14,064 nucleotides of DNA from Candidatus Aminicenantes bacterium UBA4820 (lineage in GTDB: Bacteria > Acidobacteriota > UBA4820). The notes below the pieces were generated by a model that made no database searches, was not told the DNA's origin, and was given only the letters and a program-made list of their open reading frames with translations. The translations under genes were made by a program, and so were the position numbers. Location of the stretch: NCBI GenBank assembly GCA_002402325.1, contig DHFQ01000132.1, positions 2,551-16,614 on the forward strand, written 5' to 3'. Positions 1 to 6,306 of the stretch are shown here, one piece after another (within the stretch, counting starts at the first letter, position 1; each line of letters opens with the position of its first letter).

Positions 1-2158
1 AGTCGTAGATTTTCTTAATTCCTAAGGGTGTAACAGGTGAGCTTGCTTCATACAATTCACAACCTACTTCACCTGAATAAGAAGCAATAACCTGAGGTTT
101 TGGATCTCCTCCTGGAACTATGGCAACATGCTCATATCTTTCAGCAAGATTCCCATAACCTACTACTACTGTTGATGCTGCCGAATCTGGTTCAGTGAGA
201 TCAACCACATAAAGACCGTGGCTTGGATCATCTGTGGCAACAAATCCAAACCAGTGGTTGTTTATGTTATCAATTGCAACTTCAAATGCATTACCACCGA
301 GAGGGAGTGTTACTCCAGCAACAGGAGCGGCTGGATCTGTAATATCAATGGTGTGAAGACCTTGAGAATAAACGGGAACAATTGCAAAAATCTTTCCTGA
401 AGTATAGCCCTGTGCAATGGCAGGTTTCTCGATTTCATAAAAGACACCGGGCGCTATTGCTATACTTACTTGAGTAGGACTCGTCGGATCTGTGATATCA
501 ACTATTTCAAGACGATAGTCTCCTGTTGACCACTGATACTCAGCAACTAAAAGATAGTTGTGAGAACCCACATTGTAGGGAACAGCATAAAAAGGAACCC
601 AATCATGTGTTACAGGGTCGGGAATGTAATTTTTAATAAGTGTCATCTCATTGTTAGAAATGTCAAGTATTGCTACTCCACTTTGACCTGCATCTACCCA
701 ATTAGGAACAGAGTGATCTTCCCAGCATACAAATGCCATTGTCCCATCAAGACTAAAGTTGGAACTCCATGCCCACGAGTAATAAATTGGAAGTTCCCAG
801 AATCCAAGCCTTACAAGGTCTGAATCTAAAAGAACAGAGCCTTCATACAGAGCAGTAGCCAAAAGCTTGCTACCATCTGGACTACCAACCAATCCATCTT
901 TACTCCACCAACCCCACAGTTCAGAGGTGGTGATGTAATAACCTGTTCTCTCACTATTTAGATTGAAAGAGGTTATACCAGCTGAGTCAGCAACTATGTG
1001 AACACCATTTGCGGAAGATATCCAGCATGAATAGTTATCCTGGTGTCCGTTCCCCCCTGGTAGCGTGTTATCGGGGAAAAACTTATACAAAGCAGGAGAA
1101 GTTGGAACACTAACATCAACAATATGTGCACCACCGTAGTACCCGGAAACATAGAGATAGTCTCCATCCTTTTCAACATGGGATATCTCTTCTTGAGGAC
1201 TCGCTGGATCAGTAGTAGTAAGGACAAAGTTTGAAGCATTTACAGGTGCAGAGCCCAAAGGACCAGTTGGGCTTAGCCATAAAAAGATATCAAGTTGCCT
1301 TGTTGCACCTGAACTATAAGTGATGCAATATAGGTATGGTGATGAATAAATTACCTGATCATAACTACTCAAAAGAGGAACAGTTTGGACAAGAATTGGA
1401 TTAAGGGGATCGGTAACATCAAAAACTGCTATGGCTGGTGCGTTGGGATCGTAAGAAAGTAAGTAATTTCCAACCAATTGAAGGTTGCGATTGTTAAGCC
1501 CAGTATTAAATACAGCAGGCCATTCAACAAGCCCGGTGTTTAAATCCATAACAGCAATACCGTTTGTTGAACTTGCAAGAAAAGCAAGGTCACCATCTGC
1601 AGTTTGTTTAATTGCAAGATCATAATAGCCGGGGGAATTACAATCCCACCACCAATTTATATTAGTGGGGTTTGCAAGATCGCTTACATCCCAGATATCA
1701 ACAGAGTCTGTTTCGAGAAGGTATGCGGTATCACCAATAAAAATGCCTTTATAGACAAAATCAATCCATCTAACATCTGGAACTGTTGGATGGCTAATGT
1801 CTGTGGCGTCAGCAAAAGAGAGATTAAAGCCATTATTGAAAATAACGGCTCTTCCATTAGTGCCAACCCAATAAGTTCCACCACTGAACAAGTTTGGATA
1901 ATCCCATAAAGCAACTCCCTCTGTTTGCGGCATTGAACAGCCCTGTGCAATCTGGTCGTGCATTTTTACTCTGTCATTTGATGCTTTTCTTAGCATCTCC
2001 ATTTTAGAAAATTTGTAACTTAAAGGGTCAGTATTCTTTTGAAAACCTACTAAACCTTCGTCCCTGCCAAAATGACCTTTCGCAGCGATAACTTCAGAAA
2101 ATAATAATGTCATAATGATAACTGTTAACAAGATTATGTAACAATTCATTTTTTTCAT
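1..2158 (-). CDS. Secreted LVIVD-type repeat (beta-propeller-like) protein, C-terminus outside window
   Basis: An uninterrupted minus-strand frame of 719 codons starts at ATG 2158 and runs off the window start, so the C-terminus is missing. The start has a good SD (AAGGGGGT, G run at 2166-2170) with 7 nt spacing; a second in-frame ATG at 2149 is less well placed. Residues 1-26 form a signal peptide: a Lys start, a hydrophobic core (IILLTVIIMTLLF), then VIAA; there is no lipobox Cys. Short motifs of the type D-[VIL]-[ST]-DP-x-x-P recur near residues 156 (DVSDLANP), 248 (DVTDPLNP), 347 (DVSVPTSP), 553 (DITDPTSP), 604 (DITDPAAP) and 651 (DLTEPDSA). They are separated by beta-rich segments such as 'HIVDV' and 'LYVVDL'. 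This matches the LVIVD repeat family, whose members are predicted beta-propeller-like surface or exported proteins without an assigned activity. The export call is firm; the role is unknown. A C-terminal anchor or sorting domain may lie beyond the window. Confidence 0.85.
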   Translation of the reverse strand, partial: MKKMNCYIILLTVIIMTLLFSEVIAAKGHFGRDEGLVGFQKNTDPLSYKFSKMEMLRKASNDRVKMHDQIAQGCSMPQTEGVALWDYPNLFSGGTYWVGTNGRAVIFNNGFNLSFADATDISHPTVPDVRWIDFVYKGIFIGDTAYLLETDSVDIWDVSDLANPTNINWWWDCNSPGYYDLAIKQTADGDLAFLASSTNGIAVMDLNTGLVEWPAVFNTGLNNRNLQLVGNYLLSYDPNAPAIAVFDVTDPLNPILVQTVPLLSSYDQVIYSSPYLYCITYSSGATRQLDIFLWLSPTGPLGSAPVNASNFVLTTTDPASPQEEISHVEKDGDYLYVSGYYGGAHIVDVSVPTSPALYKFFPDNTLPGGNGHQDNYSCWISSANGVHIVADSAGITSFNLNSERTGYYITTSELWGWWSKDGLVGSPDGSKLLATALYEGSVLLDSDLVRLGFWELPIYYSWAWSSNFSLDGTMAFVCWEDHSVPNWVDAGQSGVAILDISNNEMTLIKNYIPDPVTHDWVPFYAVPYNVGSHNYLLVAEYQWSTGDYRLEIVDITDPTSPTQVSIAIAPGVFYEIEKPAIAQGYTSGKIFAIVPVYSQGLHTIDITDPAAPVAGVTLPLGGNAFEVAIDNINNHWFGFVATDDPSHGLYVVDLTEPDSAASTVVVGYGNLAERYEHVAIVPGGDPKPQVIASYSGEVGCELYEASSPVTPLGIKKIYD

Positions 2159-2211
2159 TTCTGGACCCCCTTTATCTTTAAAATATATTTAACCAATCGT
2201 ATTAAATTAAT

Positions 2212-2247
2212 AAAAAACTTTGGAGATAACAAAAAAGACTTTATCTC
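2212..2247 (-). terminator. Hairpin plus T run in the leader of the secreted-protein gene (possible attenuator)
   Basis: Reading the minus strand, GAGATAA (2247-2241) and TTATCTC (2229-2223) form a perfect 7-bp stem with an 11-nt loop. CAAAG follows and then six T (2217-2212). AAAAC (2253-2249) can also pair with GTTTT (2218-2214), lengthening the structure. The stem is AU-rich and the T run starts 5 nt after it, so it would be a weak terminator. It sits between divergent genes, where no 3' end is expected, inside the leader of the minus-strand gene. Its 5' arm ends with the stop codon of the small ORF 2241-2312, which suggests attenuation rather than plain termination. The plus-strand reading also has a T-rich tail, so a chance inverted repeat is possible. 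Confidence 0.35.
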
Positions 2248-2312
2248 TGTTTTCCTCTTTTACATCCACAGAAACATTTCACTTTCTTTGATTGTCTAAT
2301 AATTAACTTCAT
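2241..2312 (-). CDS. Putative 23-residue Cys-rich small protein or leader peptide
   Basis: ATG at 2312, 23 codons, stop TAA at 2243-2241. The product starts MKLIIRQSKKVK, continues CFCGC and ends KRGKQR: strongly basic, with three Cys in five residues. A near-perfect SD (AAAGGAGGG, 2322-2314) lies just upstream, but only about 2 nt separate GGAGGG from the ATG, which is shorter than optimal. It lies about 20 nt downstream of the expected start of the minus-strand transcript. It ends in the 5' arm of the hairpin 2223-2247, about 80 nt before the secreted-protein start. It could be a regulatory leader peptide with clustered Cys codons, a real small metal-binding peptide (CxCxC), or a chance frame. 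I do not recognise it. Confidence 0.35.
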   Translation of the reverse strand: MKLIIRQSKKVKCFCGCKRGKQR

Positions 2313-2332
2313 ACCCTCCTTTCTTCAAACCC

Positions 2333-2346
2333 GTTATTACAATAAC
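2333..2346. repeat. Palindrome GTTATT-AC-AATAAC over the -10 of the minus-strand promoter
   Basis: Two perfect 6-bp arms (2333-2338 and 2341-2346) around a 2-bp centre form a 14-bp palindrome. It covers the proposed -10 hexamer (2339-2344) and reaches the expected transcription start, a position typical of repressor operators. The arms are AT-rich, so chance is possible, and no regulator gene is adjacent. Confidence 0.3.
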
Positions 2347-2367
2347 TGAAAACAATTTATTTGTCAA
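2339..2367 (-). promoter_or_regulatory. Sigma-70-type promoter for the small ORF and secreted-protein gene
   Basis: On the minus strand there is a perfect -35 TTGACA (2367-2362), a 17-bp spacer and a -10 TATTGT (2344-2339, four of six consensus bases). The expected start is near 2332, giving a leader of about 175 nt before the secreted-protein ATG at 2158 and about 20 nt before the small ORF. No other comparable pair is visible for this gene. Confidence 0.55.
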
Positions 2368-2482
2368 TAGAGCAAAAATGTTTTTTCTCTGGATATAAAG
2401 GTATGGTTATGGATTAATCTTTTGGAAAAAATTAAAGATCACATTTGTTTCTTTTATCCACTTTGCTTTTTTTGAAAAAAGT

Positions 2483-2488
2483 TATAAT
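2483..2488 (+). promoter_or_regulatory. -10-like TATAAT upstream of the 131-residue gene
   Basis: A perfect TATAAT lies 20 nt before the GTG start of the next gene. There is no convincing -35 at 16-18 bp (sequence near 2460 is ACTTTG) and no extended -10 TG. If used, the leader would be only about 14 nt and would carry the SD GAGAGG. Confidence 0.3.
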
Positions 2489-2508
2489 ATTATATTGAGA
2501 GGTTTGAT

Positions 2509-2904
2509 GTGGAGTACAGGAAACTTATATTAAGGTATCTTGATGGAAGGGTCATTCAAGCGAGAGTCGGCTTTTTTGAGAATGGAACGGACCCAATTGT
2601 TGCGATGAAAACAGATGGCAGCACCATCTGTGTTCCTCTATCAGAGTTAAAGGCAGCATTCTTTGTAAAGGATTACGAGGGAAATCCATCGTATCAGTCT
2701 TTACTTGATGAAGAAAATTTGAGAAAAAAAACATCAGGGGCTTTCGTTACTCTCTATTTTAAGGATGGAGAGGTGTTAATGGGGGAAGTTGCTGAGAATA
2801 CTGATTTTTCTAAGGGCTTTTTTGTTCAATTACTTGATCCAAATGATAATAACATCCTCGTCTATGTCAATCCAAAAAGTTTGAAAAAGCCTCCTCAGTT
2901 TTAA
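2509..2904 (+). CDS. Unrecognised 131-residue protein with two similar halves (possible DUF6982-like)
   Basis: The GTG start at 2509 is chosen because GAGAGG (2497-2502) lies 6 nt upstream and no in-frame ATG is nearer. There is no signal peptide or membrane segment, so it is probably a cytoplasmic, beta-rich protein. The two halves look alike: residues 5-52 (LILRYLDGRVI ... DGSTICVPLSELKAAFFV) and 79-131 (VTLYFKDGEVLMGEV ... NILVYVNPKSLKKPPQF). Each has an 'x-Y-x-DG-x-V' hairpin followed by a strand and an 'L-K' turn. The first half recalls small domains seen beside type IV pilus or regulatory proteins and annotated as DUF6982; this is from memory and uncertain. The gene is likely single-gene transcribed. 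Its TAA shares TTAA with the stop of the convergent rsmE, leaving no room for a terminator between them. Confidence 0.75.
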   Translation: MEYRKLILRYLDGRVIQARVGFFENGTDPIVAMKTDGSTICVPLSELKAAFFVKDYEGNPSYQSLLDEENLRKKTSGAFVTLYFKDGEVLMGEVAENTDFSKGFFVQLLDPNDNNILVYVNPKSLKKPPQF

Positions 2905-3611
2905 TAATCAAAAATTCTCAACTGCGAAAGTGCAGATATGACAGCAGTTTCCACCCTTAAAACATTTTCACAAAGTTTTACATTAAGAAATTCTTTTTGA
3001 AACAGAATTTCTCTCTCTTTTTGTGAAAAATCCCCTTCTGGTCCTATCACAAGCAAAACATCTCCTTCTAATTTGTCTATTTTGCAAAAAGGTTTTTTAG
3101 CATTGTGAGAGAAGAAAAATCCTTTTTTAGGATTATCATTTAAAGCCTCTTCAAGATTGTTATAAAATAAAATTTTTGGAAGAAAAAGGTTATGCGACTG
3201 CTTTATTCCAGAAATGGCAATTTTACAAAGCCTCTCTTTTCTTTTTAAGATTTGCTCGATTTTAAAGTTTGAATGATCCATTTCTACTATACAAAACTTA
3301 AATACCCCAAGTTCAGTAGAGTGTAACAATGCCTCTTCAAGAGATTGTGGTTCTGACAATCCTACAATGATGTTCGCTCTAATCTTAGGCAAATTATGCG
3401 TAAGAATTGGTGAAACAGTTTCTGCAAAAAATGATTGTGTCGAAATGGCATTTACCTTTGCTTTGACTTCTCTTCCCTTTCCATCAATTAAAGTTATCTC
3501 ATCGCCAACTTTTAACCGCAAAACCTTTTTGGCGTGAATAAACTCCTCCCCCTCAATTTTAAAAAGATCATTTTCCAATTCATTAATATAAAACCTTCTC
3601 GGGTGGCTCAT
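2901..3611 (-). CDS. rsmE: 16S rRNA (uracil(1498)-N3)-methyltransferase RsmE
   Basis: This 236-residue protein matches the usual RsmE length (about 230-250). The N-terminal part (1-70; 'HAKKVLRLKVGDEITLIDG') is the PUA-like RNA-binding domain. The rest is the SPOUT methyltransferase fold with its knotted S-adenosylmethionine site: 'IGPEGDFSQKERE' near 190-202 and 'LRVETAVISAL' near 218-228, the family GPEG and LR-x-ETA motifs. RsmE methylates N3 of U1498 in helix 44 of 16S rRNA in the assembled 30S subunit. 'KQSHNLFLPKI' replaces the more common EQ-x-x-R-x-x-x-P segment, a mild divergence. The ATG at 3611 has no SD (TCCTTTGCT precedes it), so initiation may be leaderless or SD-independent. 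It diverges from guaB and overlaps the 131-residue gene tail to tail by 4 bases. Confidence 0.92.
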   Translation of the reverse strand: MSHPRRFYINELENDLFKIEGEEFIHAKKVLRLKVGDEITLIDGKGREVKAKVNAISTQSFFAETVSPILTHNLPKIRANIIVGLSEPQSLEEALLHSTELGVFKFCIVEMDHSNFKIEQILKRKERLCKIAISGIKQSHNLFLPKILFYNNLEEALNDNPKKGFFFSHNAKKPFCKIDKLEGDVLLVIGPEGDFSQKEREILFQKEFLNVKLCENVLRVETAVISALSQLRIFDY

Positions 3612-3735
3612 AGCAAAGGATATAATCTACCATATTTTTTTTAAAATTGCTTTAAACTTTGTATTTTTTTTTATTTTGTGGGAAAATTACATTTAGTGGC
3701 GGTTTAAATTGTAAGCCCATTTTTTGGAGGCAGTA

Positions 3736-5208
3736 ATGCAAAAAGGTAAATTAGAGGAAGCCTTAACTTTTGATGATGTCTCTTTAGTTCCTGCATATTC
3801 TGAGATTCATCCTCAAGAGACAGATGTTACGACAATTTTTTCAAAGAACATAAAAATAAATATCCCGCTTTTATCTGCAGCAATGGATACCGTTACAGAA
3901 TCAAATATGGCAATTGCGATAGCAAGGCAGGGAGGAATTGGAGTCATTCACAAGAACCTTTCAATCGAAAGACAGGCGGAAGAGGTTGATAGGGTGAAAA
4001 GGTCTGAGGCAGGAATGATAACAAATCCTATAACAATTACTCCCGACAAGAGAGTGTCAGATGCCTTAGATCTTATGCACAAATTCAGGATTTCTGGCGT
4101 TCCTGTTGTTGATGGAAAGGGAAAACTCGTTGGTATTTTGACAAACAGGGATTTGAGATTTGAAGAGAGAACAGATTTGTCCGTTTCAGAACTTATGACA
4201 AAAGAGAATCTCAAGACGGTTCCAGTTGGGACGACGCTTGAAGAGGCAAAAAAACTTTTACAGAAATATAAAATTGAGAAACTTCTTGTCGTTGATAAGA
4301 ATTACAAATTAAAGGGACTTATCACTGTAAAAGACATTCAAAAGAAGATCAAATATCCAAATTCCTGCAAAGATTCTTTAGGAAGATTGAGAGTCGCCGC
4401 TGCAATAGGGGTTAGCGGGGATTATATTGAAAGGGCATCCGCACTTTTTGAAGCAAAGTGTGACGCATTGGTAATTGATTCTTCACACGGTCATTCAAAA
4501 CAGGTAATTATGACTGTTGGAAAGATCAAATCGCTTTTTAAAGATGTTGATGTAATTGCCGGGAATGTCGCCACCGCAGATGGAACAAAGGCATTAATTG
4601 ATGCCGGCGCAGATGCGGTAAAGGTTGGAATTGGTCCAGGCTCGATCTGCACAACAAGGATAATAACAGGTGCGGGAGTTCCCCAGCTATCTGCAATTAT
4701 GGAGTGTAGTGAATGTGGAATGAAATATGATACTCCAATAATAGCAGATGGTGGAATAAGATATTCAGGTGAAATAGTCAAAGCCCTTGCCGCGGGAGCG
4801 TCATCTGTTATGATTGGAAGTTTGTTCGCAGGAACGGAAGAATCACCGGGCGAGACAATTCTGTATCAGGGGAGGACATTCAAAGTCTATCGTGGAATGG
4901 GCTCACTTGGTGCAATGAAATCTGGATCTGCTGATAGATATTTTCAGGAGGGAAATTCTCCTCTTTCAAAACTTGTTCCAGAGGGTATTGAAGGAATGGT
5001 TCCTTTCAAAGGAACTCTTGAAAATATGGTGTTTCAACTTGTGGGAGGCGTCCGTTCTGGAATGGGGCTTGTTGGTGCAAAAGATCTTAAAGAATTAAAG
5101 GGAAAGGCAAAATTCGTAAAAGTAACACTTGCAGGTTTAAAAGAAAGCCATCCACACGATGTTGTCATAACAAAAGAAGCCCCCAATTATATGAAGGAGG
5201 AAGAGTAG
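3736..5208 (+). CDS. guaB: IMP dehydrogenase GuaB, with CBS pair
   Basis: GuaB oxidises IMP to XMP with NAD+, the committed step of GMP synthesis. I start at ATG 3736 (490 residues), since TGGAGG at 3725-3730 is its SD. An upstream in-frame TTG at 3724 overlaps that SD and is rejected. The TIM barrel begins with 'ALTFDDVSLVPAYSE'. Residues of about 90-205 form two CBS domains ('MITNPITITPDKRVSDAL', 'VPVGTTLEEAKKLL'), normally adenine-nucleotide regulatory. The active-site loop 'GIGPGSICTTRI' puts the catalytic Cys at 305. 'IADGGIRYSGEIVKALAAGA', 'YRGMGSLGAM', 'PEGIEGMVP' and 'GGVRSGMG' complete the phosphate site and mobile flap. The 124-bp spacer to the divergent rsmE shows no clear promoter and no purine riboswitch that I can recognise. 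The TAG stop shares one base with the GTG start of prfB, so the two are co-translated. It is the head of the central gene run. Confidence 0.97.
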   Translation: MQKGKLEEALTFDDVSLVPAYSEIHPQETDVTTIFSKNIKINIPLLSAAMDTVTESNMAIAIARQGGIGVIHKNLSIERQAEEVDRVKRSEAGMITNPITITPDKRVSDALDLMHKFRISGVPVVDGKGKLVGILTNRDLRFEERTDLSVSELMTKENLKTVPVGTTLEEAKKLLQKYKIEKLLVVDKNYKLKGLITVKDIQKKIKYPNSCKDSLGRLRVAAAIGVSGDYIERASALFEAKCDALVIDSSHGHSKQVIMTVGKIKSLFKDVDVIAGNVATADGTKALIDAGADAVKVGIGPGSICTTRIITGAGVPQLSAIMECSECGMKYDTPIIADGGIRYSGEIVKALAAGASSVMIGSLFAGTEESPGETILYQGRTFKVYRGMGSLGAMKSGSADRYFQEGNSPLSKLVPEGIEGMVPFKGTLENMVFQLVGGVRSGMGLVGAKDLKELKGKAKFVKVTLAGLKESHPHDVVITKEAPNYMKEEE

Positions 5209-6306
5209 TGCTAAGCGAAGAATTAAAATCAAACCATAAAAATTTAAAGATGCGATTAAACGATATCAGGGGGTGTCTTTGAAAGAGAGCCAATTTTAAA
5301 AAGACTCTCAGAAATAGAGAAGGCATCATCTTCAGAAAATTTCTGGAAAGACCAGAAAAGTGCTTCGGAAATGTTAAAGGAACAAAATCTTCTAAAACGA
5401 AAACTTCAAGAGATTGATCTGCTTTTCCAATTAGAGGGAGACCTTGACACACTTCTTGAGTTTGATTCTGAAGGTGAGGATGTTGTTTCAGAGTTTCAAA
5501 AAACATCTCAAAAATTCAGCGAACTGCTTGATAAAATTGAAATAGAGACACTTTTGTATGAGAAAGATGATCCAAACAACGCCATTCTTACAATACATCC
5601 CGGTGCGGGTGGAACAGAAAGTCAGGATTGGGCTTCAATCCTTTACAGAATGTATTTGAGATATTCGGAAAGAAATGGCTATAAAGTTGACCTTCTTGAT
5701 TATCAGGATGGCGACACAGCCGGGATAAAGTCTGTTACTATGCTCATAAAGGGTGATTATGCCTACGGTTATCTAAAAACAGAAAGCGGTGTCCATAGGC
5801 TTGTAAGGATTTCACCTTTTGATGCAAATTCAAGAAGGCACACATCTTTTGCTTCAGTCTATGTTTCACCGGAAGTTTCAGATGACATTGAGATAAATAT
5901 CGATGAAAAGGATGTGAGAATCGATATTTTCAGGGCGGGTGGTCATGGAGGGCAGAATGTCAACAAGGTTGAAACCGCCGTGAGAATAATTCACATCCCA
6001 ACAGGGATAGTCGTTACCTGTCAGAATGAAAGGAGCCAACTTCAAAACAGGGAAAATGCGTGGAAAATCTTAAAATCAAGGCTTTATCAACTTGAACTTG
6101 AAAAGAGGGCTCAGGAAAGACAGGCAATTGAAGATTCAAAAAAAGATATCGCGTGGGGAAGTCAGATAAGAAGTTATGTTTTGCATCCTTATAGGCTCGT
6201 TAAAGACCATCGAACAGGCGTTGAAAATCCAGATGCTGATGGGGTTTTAGATGGCGATATTGATATGTTTATAAAGGAATATTTAAAATCGAGGAGTAGT
6301 AAGTGA
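5208..6306 (+). CDS. prfB: Peptide chain release factor 2, made by programmed +1 frameshift
   Basis: RF2 recognises UGA and UAA stop codons and triggers peptide release. The GTG start at 5208 overlaps the guaB stop and has AGGAGG (5195-5200) 7 nt upstream. The first 24 codons run to an in-frame TGA at 5280-5282; translation continues in the +1 frame from GAA 5281 to TGA 6304-6306. The joined product is 24 + 341 = 365 residues, the length of E. coli RF2. Across the joint it reads IRGCL|ERE, matching LRGYL|DYD. The codon-recognition tripeptide SPF is at 202-204 and the catalytic GGQ at 247-249 (in GHGGQNVNK). The long N-terminal helices (1-110) are typical. An annotation that begins at the internal ATG 5371 would lose 54 residues and the autoregulation. 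The stop overlaps the hemE start by 4 bases (GTGA). Confidence 0.96.
5268..5282 (+). promoter_or_regulatory. RF2 programmed +1 frameshift site
   Basis: The sequence AGG GGG TGT CTT TGA has the three known elements: an SD-like AGGGGG, the slippery Leu codon CTT three bases later, and the in-frame TGA read by RF2 itself. When RF2 is scarce the ribosome slips from CTT onto TTT and continues at GAA. It differs from the E. coli site (AGG GGG TAT CTT TGA C) only in the TGT codon and in A instead of C after TGA. Confidence 0.95.

Larger units (their letters stand above)
2159..2508. other. 350-bp divergent intergenic region
   Basis: This AT-rich spacer separates the minus-strand secreted-protein gene from the plus-strand 131-residue gene, so it must hold two outward promoters. 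On the minus strand I see a promoter (2339-2367), a palindrome over its -10 (2333-2346), a Cys-rich small ORF (2241-2312) and a hairpin plus T run (2212-2247). On the plus strand only a -10-like TATAAT (2483-2488) stands out. The part from about 2370 to 2480 holds nothing I can name; a 6-bp inverted repeat (ATCTTT/AAAGAT, near 2415-2440) is too weak to call. Confidence 0.7.

Noticed and set aside
218..1909. Several plus-strand frames (218-400, 560-823, 1604-1909)
   Set aside because: They lie antisense to the continuous minus-strand secreted-protein gene. They have odd Cys/Asn-rich composition, no SD and no family resemblance.
994..1950. Short minus-strand frames at 994-1239 and 1684-1950
   Set aside because: They are in another frame of the same strand as the 719-codon gene, with hydrophobic low-complexity translations; the long frame with signal peptide and repeats is the real one.
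3724..3735. Longer guaB start at TTG 3724 (four extra residues)
   Set aside because: The TTG lies within the SD TGGAGG of the ATG at 3736. The ATG has proper spacing and gives the usual GuaB length.
3612..3735. Purine riboswitch or clear promoter upstream of guaB
   Set aside because: The 124-bp spacer lacks the conserved purine-aptamer pairing. Only weak -35/-10 matches (TTGTAT ... GAAAAT) and a 4-bp inverted repeat are visible.
5371..6306. prfB as a 311-residue gene starting at ATG 5371
   Set aside because: It lacks an SD and the conserved N-terminal helices. The upstream frame plus the frameshift site restores full-length RF2.
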